Positions 1 through 45,269 of a DNA stretch of 64,000 nt are shown one piece after another. The stretch is from the NCBI RefSeq assembly GCF_021134715.1, contig NC_060022.1, positions 1,865,001-1,929,000 of the forward strand, read 5' to 3'. Below the pieces are notes generated by a model that saw nothing but the letters and a program-made list of their open reading frames with translations, searched no databases and was not told where the DNA came from. Each line of letters starts with the position of its first letter. Position 1 is the first letter of the stretch. Source of the DNA: Daphnia pulex (taxonomy: Eukaryota > Arthropoda > Branchiopoda > Diplostraca > Daphniidae). The position numbers were made by a program, and so were the translations under genes.

Positions 1-603
1 AATTTGCATGGCAGACTTTATGAGAAGTCATGTCCTTTCAAGAAAGTCAACAAGATTCCTTGTTTGCTAACCCGTTGGCTGCTACCCTTGAATCTCCCTT
101 TATACTTTCTTAAGCGGGCCATCTTTATTTGAGGTATTGTTTTCTGTCGCTACAATCTTGTTTGAATATTATTGCCATCCAAATAAATGTGCATTCTGCT
201 TACAGGGAAATTCTTCGCTACTTGTCATAGGCTTCATCCACTGGTGAAAACAACGAGAGAATGCTGCAATCCAAGACTGATAAATTGTTTAATCGTTAGA
301 TTAAATGACAAGTGCATATCTGGGCTCCCTTCTTTTCTGTGGCCCCGTTTCCCTAACTAACCACTAACCAACGCCCGCCGGTGGTCACTCACCCGCTGTG
401 AAACCAGGAGGAGGGGAGGGCTCTGGTCGAACGGGGACTTGGAAGGCGCATGATCCGATGAAAACTTTTGGAGGGTCATGAGTCTAACCCGGAAGCCTAG
501 TATGACTACATCTCCCCAGTAAAACTTGCCTCGTACTTCTCTCTTCTTCTCGGTCCAGATAAATATCTCTGGGGGCCGTAGACATGTCCTATAACAGCAT
601 GTG

Positions 604-1028
604 CGAGTTAAACAATGCAACCCACTACCCAATGAAACAAAAAGCCATGATTTATTTTTTGCGCAAATCTGCGTTGGTCAAGTTACAAATTTTTCTTATT
701 CAACAACTTCTGTCGAATTTTGCATCTAGTCTATTAGTGCAAATCGCGATTCCATGTGTTTGGTAGTTAAGAAAATGGTTGTTTAAAAAAGAAACAATGG
801 GGTGTTCTGAAGCCAAAAAAACTCACCATTGTTTGTTTTTTAAACAACCATCTTCTTAACTACCAAACACATGGAATCGTGATTTGCACTAATAGACTAG
901 ATGCAAAATTCGACAGAAGTTGTTGATTAAGAAAAATTTGTAACTTGACTGACGCAGATTTCCGCAAAACTAAACCATCGCTTTATGTCTCATTGCCGCA
1001 GCGGTGGTGGCGGGTTGCGTTTAACTCG
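604..1028. repeat. Nested foldback (MITE-like) hairpin element, left copy
   Basis: About 200 bases from 604 are followed by a loop of about 25 bases near 801-825 and then by their diverged reverse complement up to 1028. The ends read CGAGTTAAAC and GTTTAACTCG. There is no coding capacity. This shape fits a foldback MITE or a non-autonomous DNA transposon. A clear target-site duplication is not visible in the flanks. The copy in the other arm is at 6124-6549. Confidence 0.8.
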
Positions 1029-1139
1029 TACAGAAGAAAAACGTTTTGAACCGGACGCTCTGTTTATTGAATTTTTTGAATATTTTAAAAATAAAATAAA
1101 AATTGGCTCATATAACATATTTATTTTTATTTATTACAG

Positions 1140-1292
1140 ATATTATATGGTTAAGGTTTAACATTGGTTTATAGGGTTATGGGTATAAATGTAAGGGTTG
1201 GTATGTGTATGTTTTCGGGGTTTGAAGGATTGGAAGGTTTATGTTTGTGGAGTTTGGAGATTGATTGGTAGGGATACATTTATAGGGTTATA
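1140..1292 (+). repeat. Strand-asymmetric G/T/A tract
   Basis: Roughly 150 bases with only a handful of cytosines and many GGG or GG runs, including recurring TTATAGGGTTAT-like words. The mirrored C-rich form is at about 5865-6010 in the other arm. It resembles degenerate telomere-like or G-quadruplex-prone DNA, but it is not a regular telomere array. Confidence 0.5.
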
Positions 1293-3536
1293 GATTAACT
1301 GAATTTTTATCCAAACTTTAAATATCCTCCCTCCCCCCTCCACTTTCTTTTCCCAATCCCGGAAACATGTTTATTATTTGTTGACATAAACATCCCATAT
1401 TTGTTTTTGTTGCTTCTGAACTTATAAACGGTAAACTGCAAGTCACGATGACAATTTAACAAAATAATGATGCAACTTCGGTAACACGACACCAGCACCA
1501 AGGAACACCCAATTGAACTTGATGTAGAAAGATCTTTCACCAGCATAGGCTGCAACAACGTGCCACATTGACATCGGACAGCAACTACGCGAACATAAAC
1601 GCTAAACCTATAACCAAAATTAAATGAATTAATCTTCAGCATCAGTGGAAATGCTGTCAATGAAAAGACGAATAAATGTCACTTTGTTATTTACAAGAGT
1701 TAACCCAAATCATAAGTTTACCATTAAGAAAATTGTACATGTCAAATTCAACAGACTGGCTGACAAAATCCATGTGTGATTTAGACTGGAACCAAGAAGA
1801 AGGTGACGCTAAGACTTCAACTAGCTTTATAACAAAAATGATAGAGGTATAGCTAAACTATGCAATCTCTTAAGAATTATCATTATAAATGTTCCAAAGG
1901 AATCTACAGTTGGCACACTTTTCCAATGAGCCATACAATTAGAAAGTTGATTGAAATAATTACTTCGATTGTAGCTAAGTGTTTCTTCGTGTGATGAAAC
2001 ACACAACAGTACAGGTAGCAAGAGGAACACCCTTATCAGATGGCTGCTTCAAATCCATATTTACGTTGGGCAGCAACTGAAAGCTCAACTCCACCAGCAC
2101 ATTATTCCTATTTAAAAAAAAAATCATAAAGCAACAATTTCTCAAACAACAAAACATAAATGATTGAAGTTAACTTAAACTACAAAATCCTTCAGAATAA
2201 ATGTTGCAAAGGAATGTACAGTTGCAAGCTTTTCCAAGGTTCAATTTCCACAACTGAAATAGGATGAAAAGATAGGCACTAACTAAATCTGTAGTCTCAC
2301 AGTTAGAAAGTTGAACATTATATTTACCCGAAGTGTTCCGAAGTGTTTCTGACAAACGTGAAGCTGGTACAAGAAAAAGAGACATTTTGGCAAAATGTTC
2401 AGCTGCTCAGGCCACATGATCAGATTAAATTGCCATTTAGAAATTATAGGCTGTTACCAGATAAATACCTAAATTCACAGACAAATAATTAACACAGTCA
2501 CATCCAAGAATCCAAAGAGCAATTACCATTATTACGAATAAAAATGTCAAGAAAGAAAAGTACGCCGTATTAAGAAGTATCCAATCCAACGATACGTTTT
2601 CAACATGCGGTTTCCAATCAGTGTTTTAGGAAATGGCGGAATTTCGTCTGGACTCTTGAGTAACGAAGACACTCGCGCCATCTAGCAGACATATTTAGCC
2701 ACTTAGTGATATCCAACATATTCCTTTAGCAAATGATTACCTAATTGCGGAAAAATTGCCGAATAATTAATCCCTAATATGGCCCCTAAGGTGAATGAGT
2801 AGCAGTACTAGAGCAACCAAATTCTATTTCTTTTCCAGTTCTTCTACATTATCTACAACCTGTACCTGTGAATTTATATCAAATGTTGTAGTTAGCTCAT
2901 ATCTGTAAAGCATGTGCTGTGCTGGAACTCTGTGGCTGGAATGTTTTAAATTGTGGTGATGCAAAGTAGCAGTTCTTCCAGGACGCTGTTGGACAAAGTG
3001 ACAACAGCTCCAAGACATCTTCAAGGATTCATTTCGTCTTTAGAAAAAAGAGTAGGCTACTGAGTATGCTGCTGACTGCAAACTCTTGATTACCTTGTGT
3101 GATGCACAGATCTATTTCAATAACATGTGTGGTTAGTTGTAGTCTGTGGTTGTATTGACTTAAACCATACCTGTTATAGTCTCCTGAAATGATAAATTGT
3201 TGATGTTTCTTCTTACATTGTTTTCTGGCTTTTGCCAGGACTAGAAGCTGTTTTTTTGCTGGTGAACTGACTGGTTCACTGGAATTTCAGATACTCATGT
3301 CAAAGTGTGTCGTAGTATGGCAGCTTCTTGTCGTAAAATTATTCATGAACTATTTCATCACCTTTCTATGCAAATCTTGCTTTACTGAAAGAAACACAGC
3401 ACAACTTCTTGATCCCAAGCTCCCATTGCCCAAACATTAACCGCAAGGTTTTGTTTACTTTTACTTTGACATAAACGGATAAACCAACGGTTGAGCGGAT
3501 CGGTCATCGGTGTAGCCATATCGTGTGGTGTTGCCA

Positions 3537-3598
3537 CTTGCCAGTTTGTGCAATTAAAATATTCAAAAGAATCAAAACGCGCATTATTTTTTCGGCAT
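3537..3598. other. Unpaired central spacer of the palindrome
   Basis: About 62 bases between GTGTGGTGTTGCCA (ending 3536) and its reverse complement (starting 3599). This is the loop if the repeat folds as a hairpin. It is A/T-rich with no feature of its own. Confidence 0.85.
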
Positions 3599-6500
3599 TG
3601 GCAACACCACACGATATGGCTACCCGCTACTGATCCGCAGTAGGCTACCGCTCAACCGCTGGTTTATCCGTTGATGTCGTAAAGTAAACGTAAACTCGTA
3701 AACAAAACCTTGCGGTTAATGTTTGGGCAATGGGAGCTTGGGATGAAGAAGTTGTGCTGTGTTTCTTTCAGTAAAGCAAGATTTGCATAGAAAGGTGATG
3801 GAATAGTTCATGAATAATTTTACGACAAGAAGCTGCCATACTACGCCACACTTTGACATGAGTATCTGAAATTCCAGTGAACCAGTCAGTTCACCAGCAA
3901 CAGCTTCTAGTCCTGGCAAAAAGTCAGAAAACAATGTAAGAAGAAACGACAACAATTTATCATTTCAGGAGACCACAACAGGTATGGTTCAAGTCAATAC
4001 AACCACAGACTACAACTAACCACACATATTATTGAAATAGATCTATGGCTCTATGCATCAAACAGGGCAAACAAGAGTTTGCAGTCAGCATACTCAGTAC
4101 TCTTTTTTCTAAAGACGAAATGAAATCCTTGAAAATGTCTTGGGGCTGTTGTCACTTTGTCCAACAGCGCCCTGGAAGAACTGCTACTTTGCATCACCAC
4201 AATTTAAAACATTCCAGCCACAGAGTTCCAGCACAGCATATGCTTTACAGATATGAGCTAACTACAACATTTGATATGAATTCACAGGTACAAGTTGTAG
4301 ATAATGTAGAAGAACTGGAAAAGAAATAGAAATTGGTTGCTCTAGTACTGCTACTCATTCACCTTAGGGGCCATATTAGGGATTAATTATTCGGCGATTT
4401 TTCCACAATTAGGTAATCATTTGCTAACGGAATATGCTGGATATCACTAAGTGGCTAAAATTATGTCTGCTAGATGGCGCGAGTGTCTTCGTTACTCAAG
4501 AGTCCAGACGAAATTCCGCCATTTCCTAAAACACTGATTGGAAACCGCATGTTGAAAACGTATCGTTGGATTGGATACTTCTTAATACGGCGTACTTTTC
4601 TTTCTTGACATTTTTATTCGTAATAATGGTAATTGCTTTGGATTCTTGGATGTGACTGTGTTAATTATTTGTGTGAATTTAGGTATTTATCTGGTAACAG
4701 CCTATAATTTCTACATGGCAATTACATCTGATCATGTGGCCTGAGCTGGGCCTGAGCAGCTGAACATTTTGCCAAAATGTCTCTTTTTCTTGTACCAGCA
4801 TCACGTTTGTCAGAAACACTTCGGAACACTTCGGGTAAATATAATGTTCAACTTTCTAACTGTGAGACTACAGATTTAGTTAGTGCCTATCTTTTCATCC
4901 TATTTCAGTTGTGGAAATTGAACCTTGGAAAAGCTTGCAACTGTACATTCCTTTGCAACATTTATTCTGAAGGATTTTGTAGTTTAAGTTAACTTCAATC
5001 ATTTATGTTTTGTTGTTTGAGAAATTGTTGCTTCATGAGTTTTTTTTTTTATAGGAATAACGTGCTGGTGGAGTTGAGCTTTCCGTTGCTGCCCAACATA
5101 AATATGGATTTGAAGCAGCCATCTGATAAAGGATGTTCCTCTTGCTACCTGTACTGTTGTGTGTTTCATCACACGAAGAAACACTTAGCTACAATTGAAG
5201 TAATTATTTCAATCAACTTTCTAATTGCATGGCTCATTGGAAAAGTGTGCCAACCGTAGATTCCTTTGGAACATTTATAATGATAATTCTTAAGAGATTG
5301 CATAGTTTAGCTATACTTCTATCATTTTTGTTATAAAGCTAGTTGAAGTCTTAGCTTCCCTTCTTCTTGGTTCCAGTCTAAATCACACATGGATTTTGTC
5401 AGCCAGTCTGTTGAATTTGACATGTACAATTTTCTTAATGGTAAACTTACGATTTGGGTTAACTCTTGTAAATAACATAAAGTGACATTTATTCGTCTTT
5501 TCATTGACAGCATTTCCATTGATGCTGAAGATTAATTCATTTAATTTTGGTTCTAGGTTTAGCGTTTATGTTCGCGTAGTGGCTGTCCGATGTGGCACGT
5601 TGTTGCAGCCTATGCTGGTGAAAGATCTTTCTACATCAAGTTCAATTGGCCGTTCCTTGGTGCTGGTGTCGTGTTACCGAAGGTGCATCATTATTTTGTT
5701 AAATTGTCATCGTGACTTGCAGTTTACCGTTTATAAGTTCAGAAGCAACAAAAACAAATATGGGATGTTTATGTCAACAAATAATAAACATGTTTCCGGG
5801 ATTGGGAAAAGAAAGTGGAGGGGGGAGGGAGGATATTTAAAGTTTGGATAAAAATTCAGTTAATCTATAACCCTATAAATGTATCCCAAACAATCAAACT
5901 CCACAAACATAAACCTTCCAATCCTTCAAACCCCGAAAACATACACATACCAATCCTTACATTTAAACCCATAACCCTATAAACCAAATTTAAACCTTAA
6001 CCATATAATATCTGTAATAAGTAAAAATAAAAATATTGCATGAACCAACTTTGTATTTTCTTTTTAAAATGTTCAAAAAATTCAATAATCAGAGCGTCCG
6101 GTTCAAAACGTTTTTCTTCTGTACGAGTTAAACGCAACCCGCCACCACCGCTGCGGCAATGAGACAAAAAGCGATGGTTTAGTTTTACGGAAATCTGCGT
6201 CAGTCAAGTTACAAATTTTTCTAACTCAACAACTTCTGTCGAATTTTGCATCTAGTCTATTAGTGCAAATCACGATTCCATGTGTTTGGTAGTTAAAAAG
6301 ATGGTTGTTTAAAAAACAAACAATGGTGAGTTTTTTTGGCTTCAGAACATCCCATTGTTTGTTTTTTAAACAACCATTTTCTTAACTACCAAACACATGG
6401 AATCGCGATTTGCACTAATAGACTAGATGCAAAAATTCTACACGATTTGTTGAATTAGAAAAATTTGTAACTTGACTGACGGAGATTTGCGCAAATAATA

Positions 6501-7152
6501 AACCATGGCTTTTTGTTTCATTGGGTAGTGGGTTGCATTGTTTAACTCGCACATGCTGTTATAGGACATGTCTACGGCCCCCAGAGATATTTATCTGGAC
6601 CGAGAAGAAGAGAGAAGTACGAGGCAAGTTTTACTGGGGAGATGTAGTCATACTAGGCTTCCGGGTTAGACTCATGACCCTCCAAAAGTTTTCATCGGAT
6701 CATGCGCCTTCCAAGTCCCCGTTCGACCAGAGCCCTCCCCTCCTCCTGGTTTCACAGCGGGTGAGTGACCACCGGCGGGCGTTGGTTAGTGGTTAGTTAG
6801 GGAAACGGGGCCACAGAAAAGAAGGGAGCCCAGATATGCACTTGTCATTTAATCTAACGATTAAACAATTTATCAGTCTTGGATTGCAGCATTCTCTCGT
6901 TGTTTTCACCAGTGGATGAAGCCCATGACAAGTAGCGAAGGATTACCCTGTAAGCAGAATGAACATTTATTTGGATGGCAATAATATTCAAACAAGATTG
7001 TAGCGACAGAAAACAATACCTCAAATAAAGATGGCCCGCTTAAGAAAGTATAAAGGGAGATTCAAGGGTACCAGCCAACAGGTTAGCAAACAAGGAATCT
7101 TGTTGACTTTCTTGAAAGGACATGACTTCTCATAAAGTCTGCCATGCAAATT
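3599..7152 (-). repeat. Right arm of giant inverted repeat
   Basis: Reverse complement of the left arm. It carries the matching open frames on the plus strand (4045-4329, 4777-4992, 5504-5851, 6521-6796). The 6521-6796 and 4777-4992 frames translate identically to their left-arm partners, while 5504-5851 differs by several residues and a two-residue deletion, so divergence is patchy. The arm ends in unique sequence after 7153. The frames are unrecognised and probably not functional genes. Confidence 0.9.
6124..6549. repeat. Nested foldback (MITE-like) hairpin element, right copy
   Basis: Mirror copy of 604-1028 with the same CGAGTTAAAC and GTTTAACTCG ends and the same stem-loop layout. One stem of this copy carries local changes near 6430-6450, so the two copies have drifted or been corrected separately. 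Confidence 0.8.
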
Positions 7153-7417
7153 TAGAAACCTGAAGTTTAGAACCTATAAATAAAAAAAGAAAAATAAGTT
7201 ACAATTTGTGTCATCAATGTGCTTGATGTCTATGATCTAAAAGAATAAACAATTTTCAGTATACACTCAAAAGCGTCTCTTAAACATTAGATAGATGTAA
7301 GAGGAGATCAATACTTCGAATACATTTCAGTGACATGTTCAGTGAACTTGCACATGAAACCACCAATGAGTTATCCAATCTTCTCTCGAGAAGATGAAAT
7401 GAGAGATTGGTCTATGC

Positions 7418-7741
7418 TGGGCCGTTGGTGATCTAGCAAGTCCAAGACAAACAACATATAATTTTGACTCCTAATAAAAGACGAGAAGAATATATGTTTC
7501 AGCAATACATGAAATGGATAAAACTAGTGTTGGTTATTACCTGTATCATTTCAATGGCACATTCAGTAGAATACTATGATGGGCCGTTGGTGATCTAGCA
7601 AGTCCAAGACAAACAACATATAATTTTGACTCCTAATAAAAGACGAGAAGAATATATGTTTCAGCAATACATGAAATGGATAAAACTAGTGTTGGTTATT
7701 ACCTGTATCATTTCAATGGCACATTCAGTAGAATACTATGA
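7418..7741 (+). repeat. Perfect 162-bp tandem duplication, two copies
   Basis: Copy 1 at about 7418-7579 and copy 2 at about 7580-7741 read identically base for base, each starting TGGGCCGTTGGTGATC and ending GAATACTATGA. Complete identity indicates a very recent duplication, or an assembly repeat. Confidence 0.95.
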
Positions 7742-7800
7742 TTTTGAACAAAATAGTTAACGGTTGGCTGCACACGGCCACGACCCTTTCACGTTTCCTC
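7725..7800 (-). CDS. Weak candidate terminal exon of an unrecognised minus-strand gene
   Basis: On the minus strand an AG acceptor (CTTGTAG) precedes 7800 and an open frame of 24 residues ends in TGA at 7725-7727. Its phase matches the donor of the candidate exon at 8747-8883, giving a join with no stop. The sequence is not recognised and such a short match of phase can arise by chance. The stop lies inside the 162-bp duplication. Confidence 0.18.
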
Positions 7801-8282
7801 CTACAAGTTGATGAGAAACAATAAGGTTATCCAACATATACACGGAATAGAACACATCACCGACAAGTTAGAGACGAAATCACTCGAATTTACCTATGAA
7901 CTCATTGGTAATTTTCGAAGAAAGGATAGCTTAACTTTTGACTGCTTTTGACAACAAACCGCCATTCCATAATTGACACAATCAACACGCCATCTATTTG
8001 ACACGTCTCAAAACTCAGTATTTGCAGGTGGTCTTAAGATACACACAACACTTGAAAAAGTCATATTTGTTTGCTTAAACCTAGCCTTCAGTCCTTAGAA
8101 CTGTACAGAAAACAATGCTCACTTGCTAGTTTTATGTAAATTTTCCGGAAGCATACCGGAAGTAAGCGATAGCGCCCTAACCATTGAGATGCCGACCAAA
8201 TAAACCAAATATTCGTGATCTCCGTGAAATTTGGGGTCGATTAGGTATAATTTAAACGAAATCCAGAATTTGATCAAAATCG

Positions 8283-8316
8283 AGAATTTTCCTGAACTAT
8301 AGTTCAGGAAAATTCT
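8283..8316. repeat. 34-bp perfect palindrome
   Basis: The two 17-base halves meet at GAACTATAGTTC and are exact reverse complements with no loop. Flanking bases do not extend the match. It could be a short hairpin or a cruciform-forming site. No family is assigned. Confidence 0.85.
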
Positions 8317-8746
8317 TGAAACCGGAAGTATGCGTACGTACAAAAAGAAACATGAACTTTACCACAAATTTGACGAGGATTACGAATATGTGGTTCTTTT
8401 GTTCGTCAGATAAATATTTACTGAACTACTGACTGAAATGAGAAAACCGGAAGTAGAAAAAAAGAACACATATAAAATCTAACAAGTGAGCTTTGTTGCT
8501 GAAACAGAAACCGTCAATTATCACTAAAAATTTCCATATAGTAGCAGCGAGAAACTTATCCAGAGATGAGCAAAGTAAACTTAATTAAATCAACTAAACT
8601 GAACGGAAAATGATCAAAGGCTGTGTCGTCTAGCGTCGGAAAAAATAAACGCTTAACAGTAACATAAAAAAAACAATGTCTGCTCTAGCTCGTTGACACT
8701 CAGTTGAAAGAACTAACAAACAAAGGCAAGTAACTTTGATACTCAC

Positions 8747-8883
8747 GCAATATTTTCTCCAAGATACATGGTGACTTGCGACTTTTCTTCAGGTTCAGTT
8801 AATACTCCCTTAAACCACACTTTAACTGGGCTAACTTTAAATATGCCAGCAATACCCAACGACGAAGTTTGGTAATACTTAAT
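8747..8883 (-). CDS. Candidate coding exon of an unrecognised gene
   Basis: On the minus strand a pyrimidine-rich acceptor (TTTGTTTTAGCAG) is followed by 137 bases open in one frame, ending at a strong donor (GC followed by GTGAGT). The translation begins IKYYQTSSLGIAG and includes VKVWFKGVLTEPEEKSQ, which looks like real protein rather than low-complexity chance. I do not recognise the family. The exon lies downstream of thymidylate synthase on the same strand, so it would belong to a separate gene whose first exon may lie around 8900-9060. A second frame in the same exon is also open for part of its length, which lowers confidence. Confidence 0.35.
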
Positions 8884-9220
8884 CTGCTAAAACAAACATT
8901 AAAAAATGTTCACCTAATATTGCATCGAAACGTGAAAGACGGACCACTAAACAACAACTAATCAATGTGGGGAATGGCATCCATTGTTGTTGTTAAACTG
9001 CACTGGCACCTAGTGGGGGATTTCTGGAGCTTTCTTTCCTCCAATCCGAAGTGTTAAAAAAATCGGTTTGGAAATAATGTGCTAACGAATTTCAGCAACC
9101 TTAATAAATGCTCCTTAATCTTTAATAAAATTTCATTAAAGCTGAGTCACTGAATAAATCTTTACTTTTAACAATTAGTGAGTGGATTTATCTGATATAT
9201 TTATCAAAAGATCACGAAAT

Positions 9221-10443
<1,223 letters not shown>

Positions 10444-11354
10444 TTTCCATTGAATTAAGAACTGAGAAGTCAAAGAGAGAAAGTGAGAAACTCCCTCCAC
10501 AAGTTTCAAGCAAAATTCAACCGCTGTTTGCTTCCGCAAATTGTAGCAGACTAAGTTTACTCAACATGGTTGCCAAATCATGTATATCAACGTGGCTGTT
10601 TTTCATTTCTAAATTTTCACAAATTTCATTTTGATTGGAATATTAGACAAAAACAAAAACCCCCAAAAAATCTTTCAAAATTACTGAAGTAAAAGAGCTA
10701 GTGTATTGCAAACCCCCACACAGAAACTTTTGGCGGAACACTAACATGGGAGAGAAGAAAATATATATAGGAAAAAGACAGGAAATTTCAGTAGCCAGTA
10801 CAGTACACAGCACGAATAAAACGAGGACTGAATTCGCGTTTCTTCACTTTCTCTTCCTTTCCTTTGTATATAAGACAAAAAGGGATGGGATATTGGATTG
10901 GCCGGAGCGCACTGTGTGACTAGACATCTAAATCAAATAAAACAACTACTAAACCTGCTGAAATCACCCCAGGAAATTGATCTTGCATACGCGAAAACAA
11001 ATTTAAAAAGAAAATTAAGAGAAAACTAGTTCTATATATGTACGGCTAGAGAAAGGACAAGTCAGTAGAAGCTACAACCTTCACGTGATGGGAGGGAATC
11101 GATTGATGTCTCGTCGGAATGTACGAGGGAGCGAGCGAGAGAGAGAAATAGAGAGACAGGGGGCAGAACGTTGGCCGGAAATCTTCCAAGACATAACCTC
11201 GTCGTCAAATTCGGGCAGAAACAAACACAATTTCAAAGCGCATCGACTTGGCATCCAAGGAAACCACGCAAGTGTTAGAGCGAGGCACATTAAATGAGCT
11301 CAACAACGGAATTCGCAAGCAAATGGCATCTCCCCCAACCCCAGTTTCTTCTTC
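10444..11354. other. Thymidylate synthase upstream region and neurobeachin 3' flank
   Basis: About 0.9 kb between the neurobeachin stop and the thymidylate synthase start, both minus strand. It holds an E2F-like word at 10728-10738, inverted CCAAT boxes near 10891-10898, a TATATA-rich patch near 10761-10768 and a GA-rich tract at about 11127-11162. No gene is seen, and short open frames on both strands look like chance. Confidence 0.5.
10728..10738 (+). promoter_or_regulatory. Possible E2F site upstream of thymidylate synthase
   Basis: The word TTTTGGCGGAA fits the E2F consensus core, about 290 bases upstream of the start codon. Thymidylate synthase is a classic E2F/S-phase target in animals. 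The match alone is weak evidence. Confidence 0.3.

Positions 11355-45269
<33,915 letters not shown>

Larger units (their letters stand above)
1..3536 (+). repeat. Left arm of giant inverted repeat
   Basis: Reverse complement of 3599-7152. In order from the outside it holds a 604-1028 hairpin element, a G/T-rich tract at about 1140-1292, a diverged direct-repeat pair (about 1868-1950 and 2170-2325, readable on the minus strand), and short minus-strand open frames at 357-632, 1307-1660, 2170-2385 and 2824-3024. Each frame has a counterpart in the other arm. None of these frames resembles a family I know. The inner end carries a few extra changes near 3481-3520. Confidence 0.9.
1..7152. repeat. 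Giant inverted repeat (palindrome), left side cut by window edge
   Basis: The first bases of the window are the reverse complement of bases ending at 7152. The match runs inward through almost the whole interval to a spacer at about 3537-3598. Paired positions sum to about 7153 at the outside and to 7135-7164 further in, so only small indels separate the arms. The arms differ by scattered substitutions and short indels, yet long stretches are identical. No transposase, integrase or reverse transcriptase could be recognised in either arm. The structure could be a large foldback or terminal-inverted-repeat element, or an inverted duplication. The outer left end lies outside the window, so target-site duplications cannot be tested. 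Confidence 0.93.
7154..8746. other. Intergenic stretch with tandem duplication and small palindrome
   Basis: No recognisable gene. It contains the 162-bp tandem duplication (7418-7741), a 34-bp perfect palindrome (8283-8316) and a weak candidate terminal exon (7725-7800, minus). The rest is A/T-rich without coding signal that I can support. Confidence 0.5.

Noticed and set aside
357..632. 91-codon frame duplicated in both palindrome arms as a transposon gene
   Set aside because: Identity between arms follows from the inverted repeat itself; the protein has no recognisable domain.
1140..1292. True telomere array
   Set aside because: The GGG words are irregularly spaced and embedded in unique sequence; no tandem TTAGG-type array.
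1..7152. Palindrome explained purely as an assembly or read-chimera artefact
   Set aside because: Not excluded, but the arms differ by scattered substitutions and indels and a changed centre, which a simple folded-read artefact would not produce after polishing.
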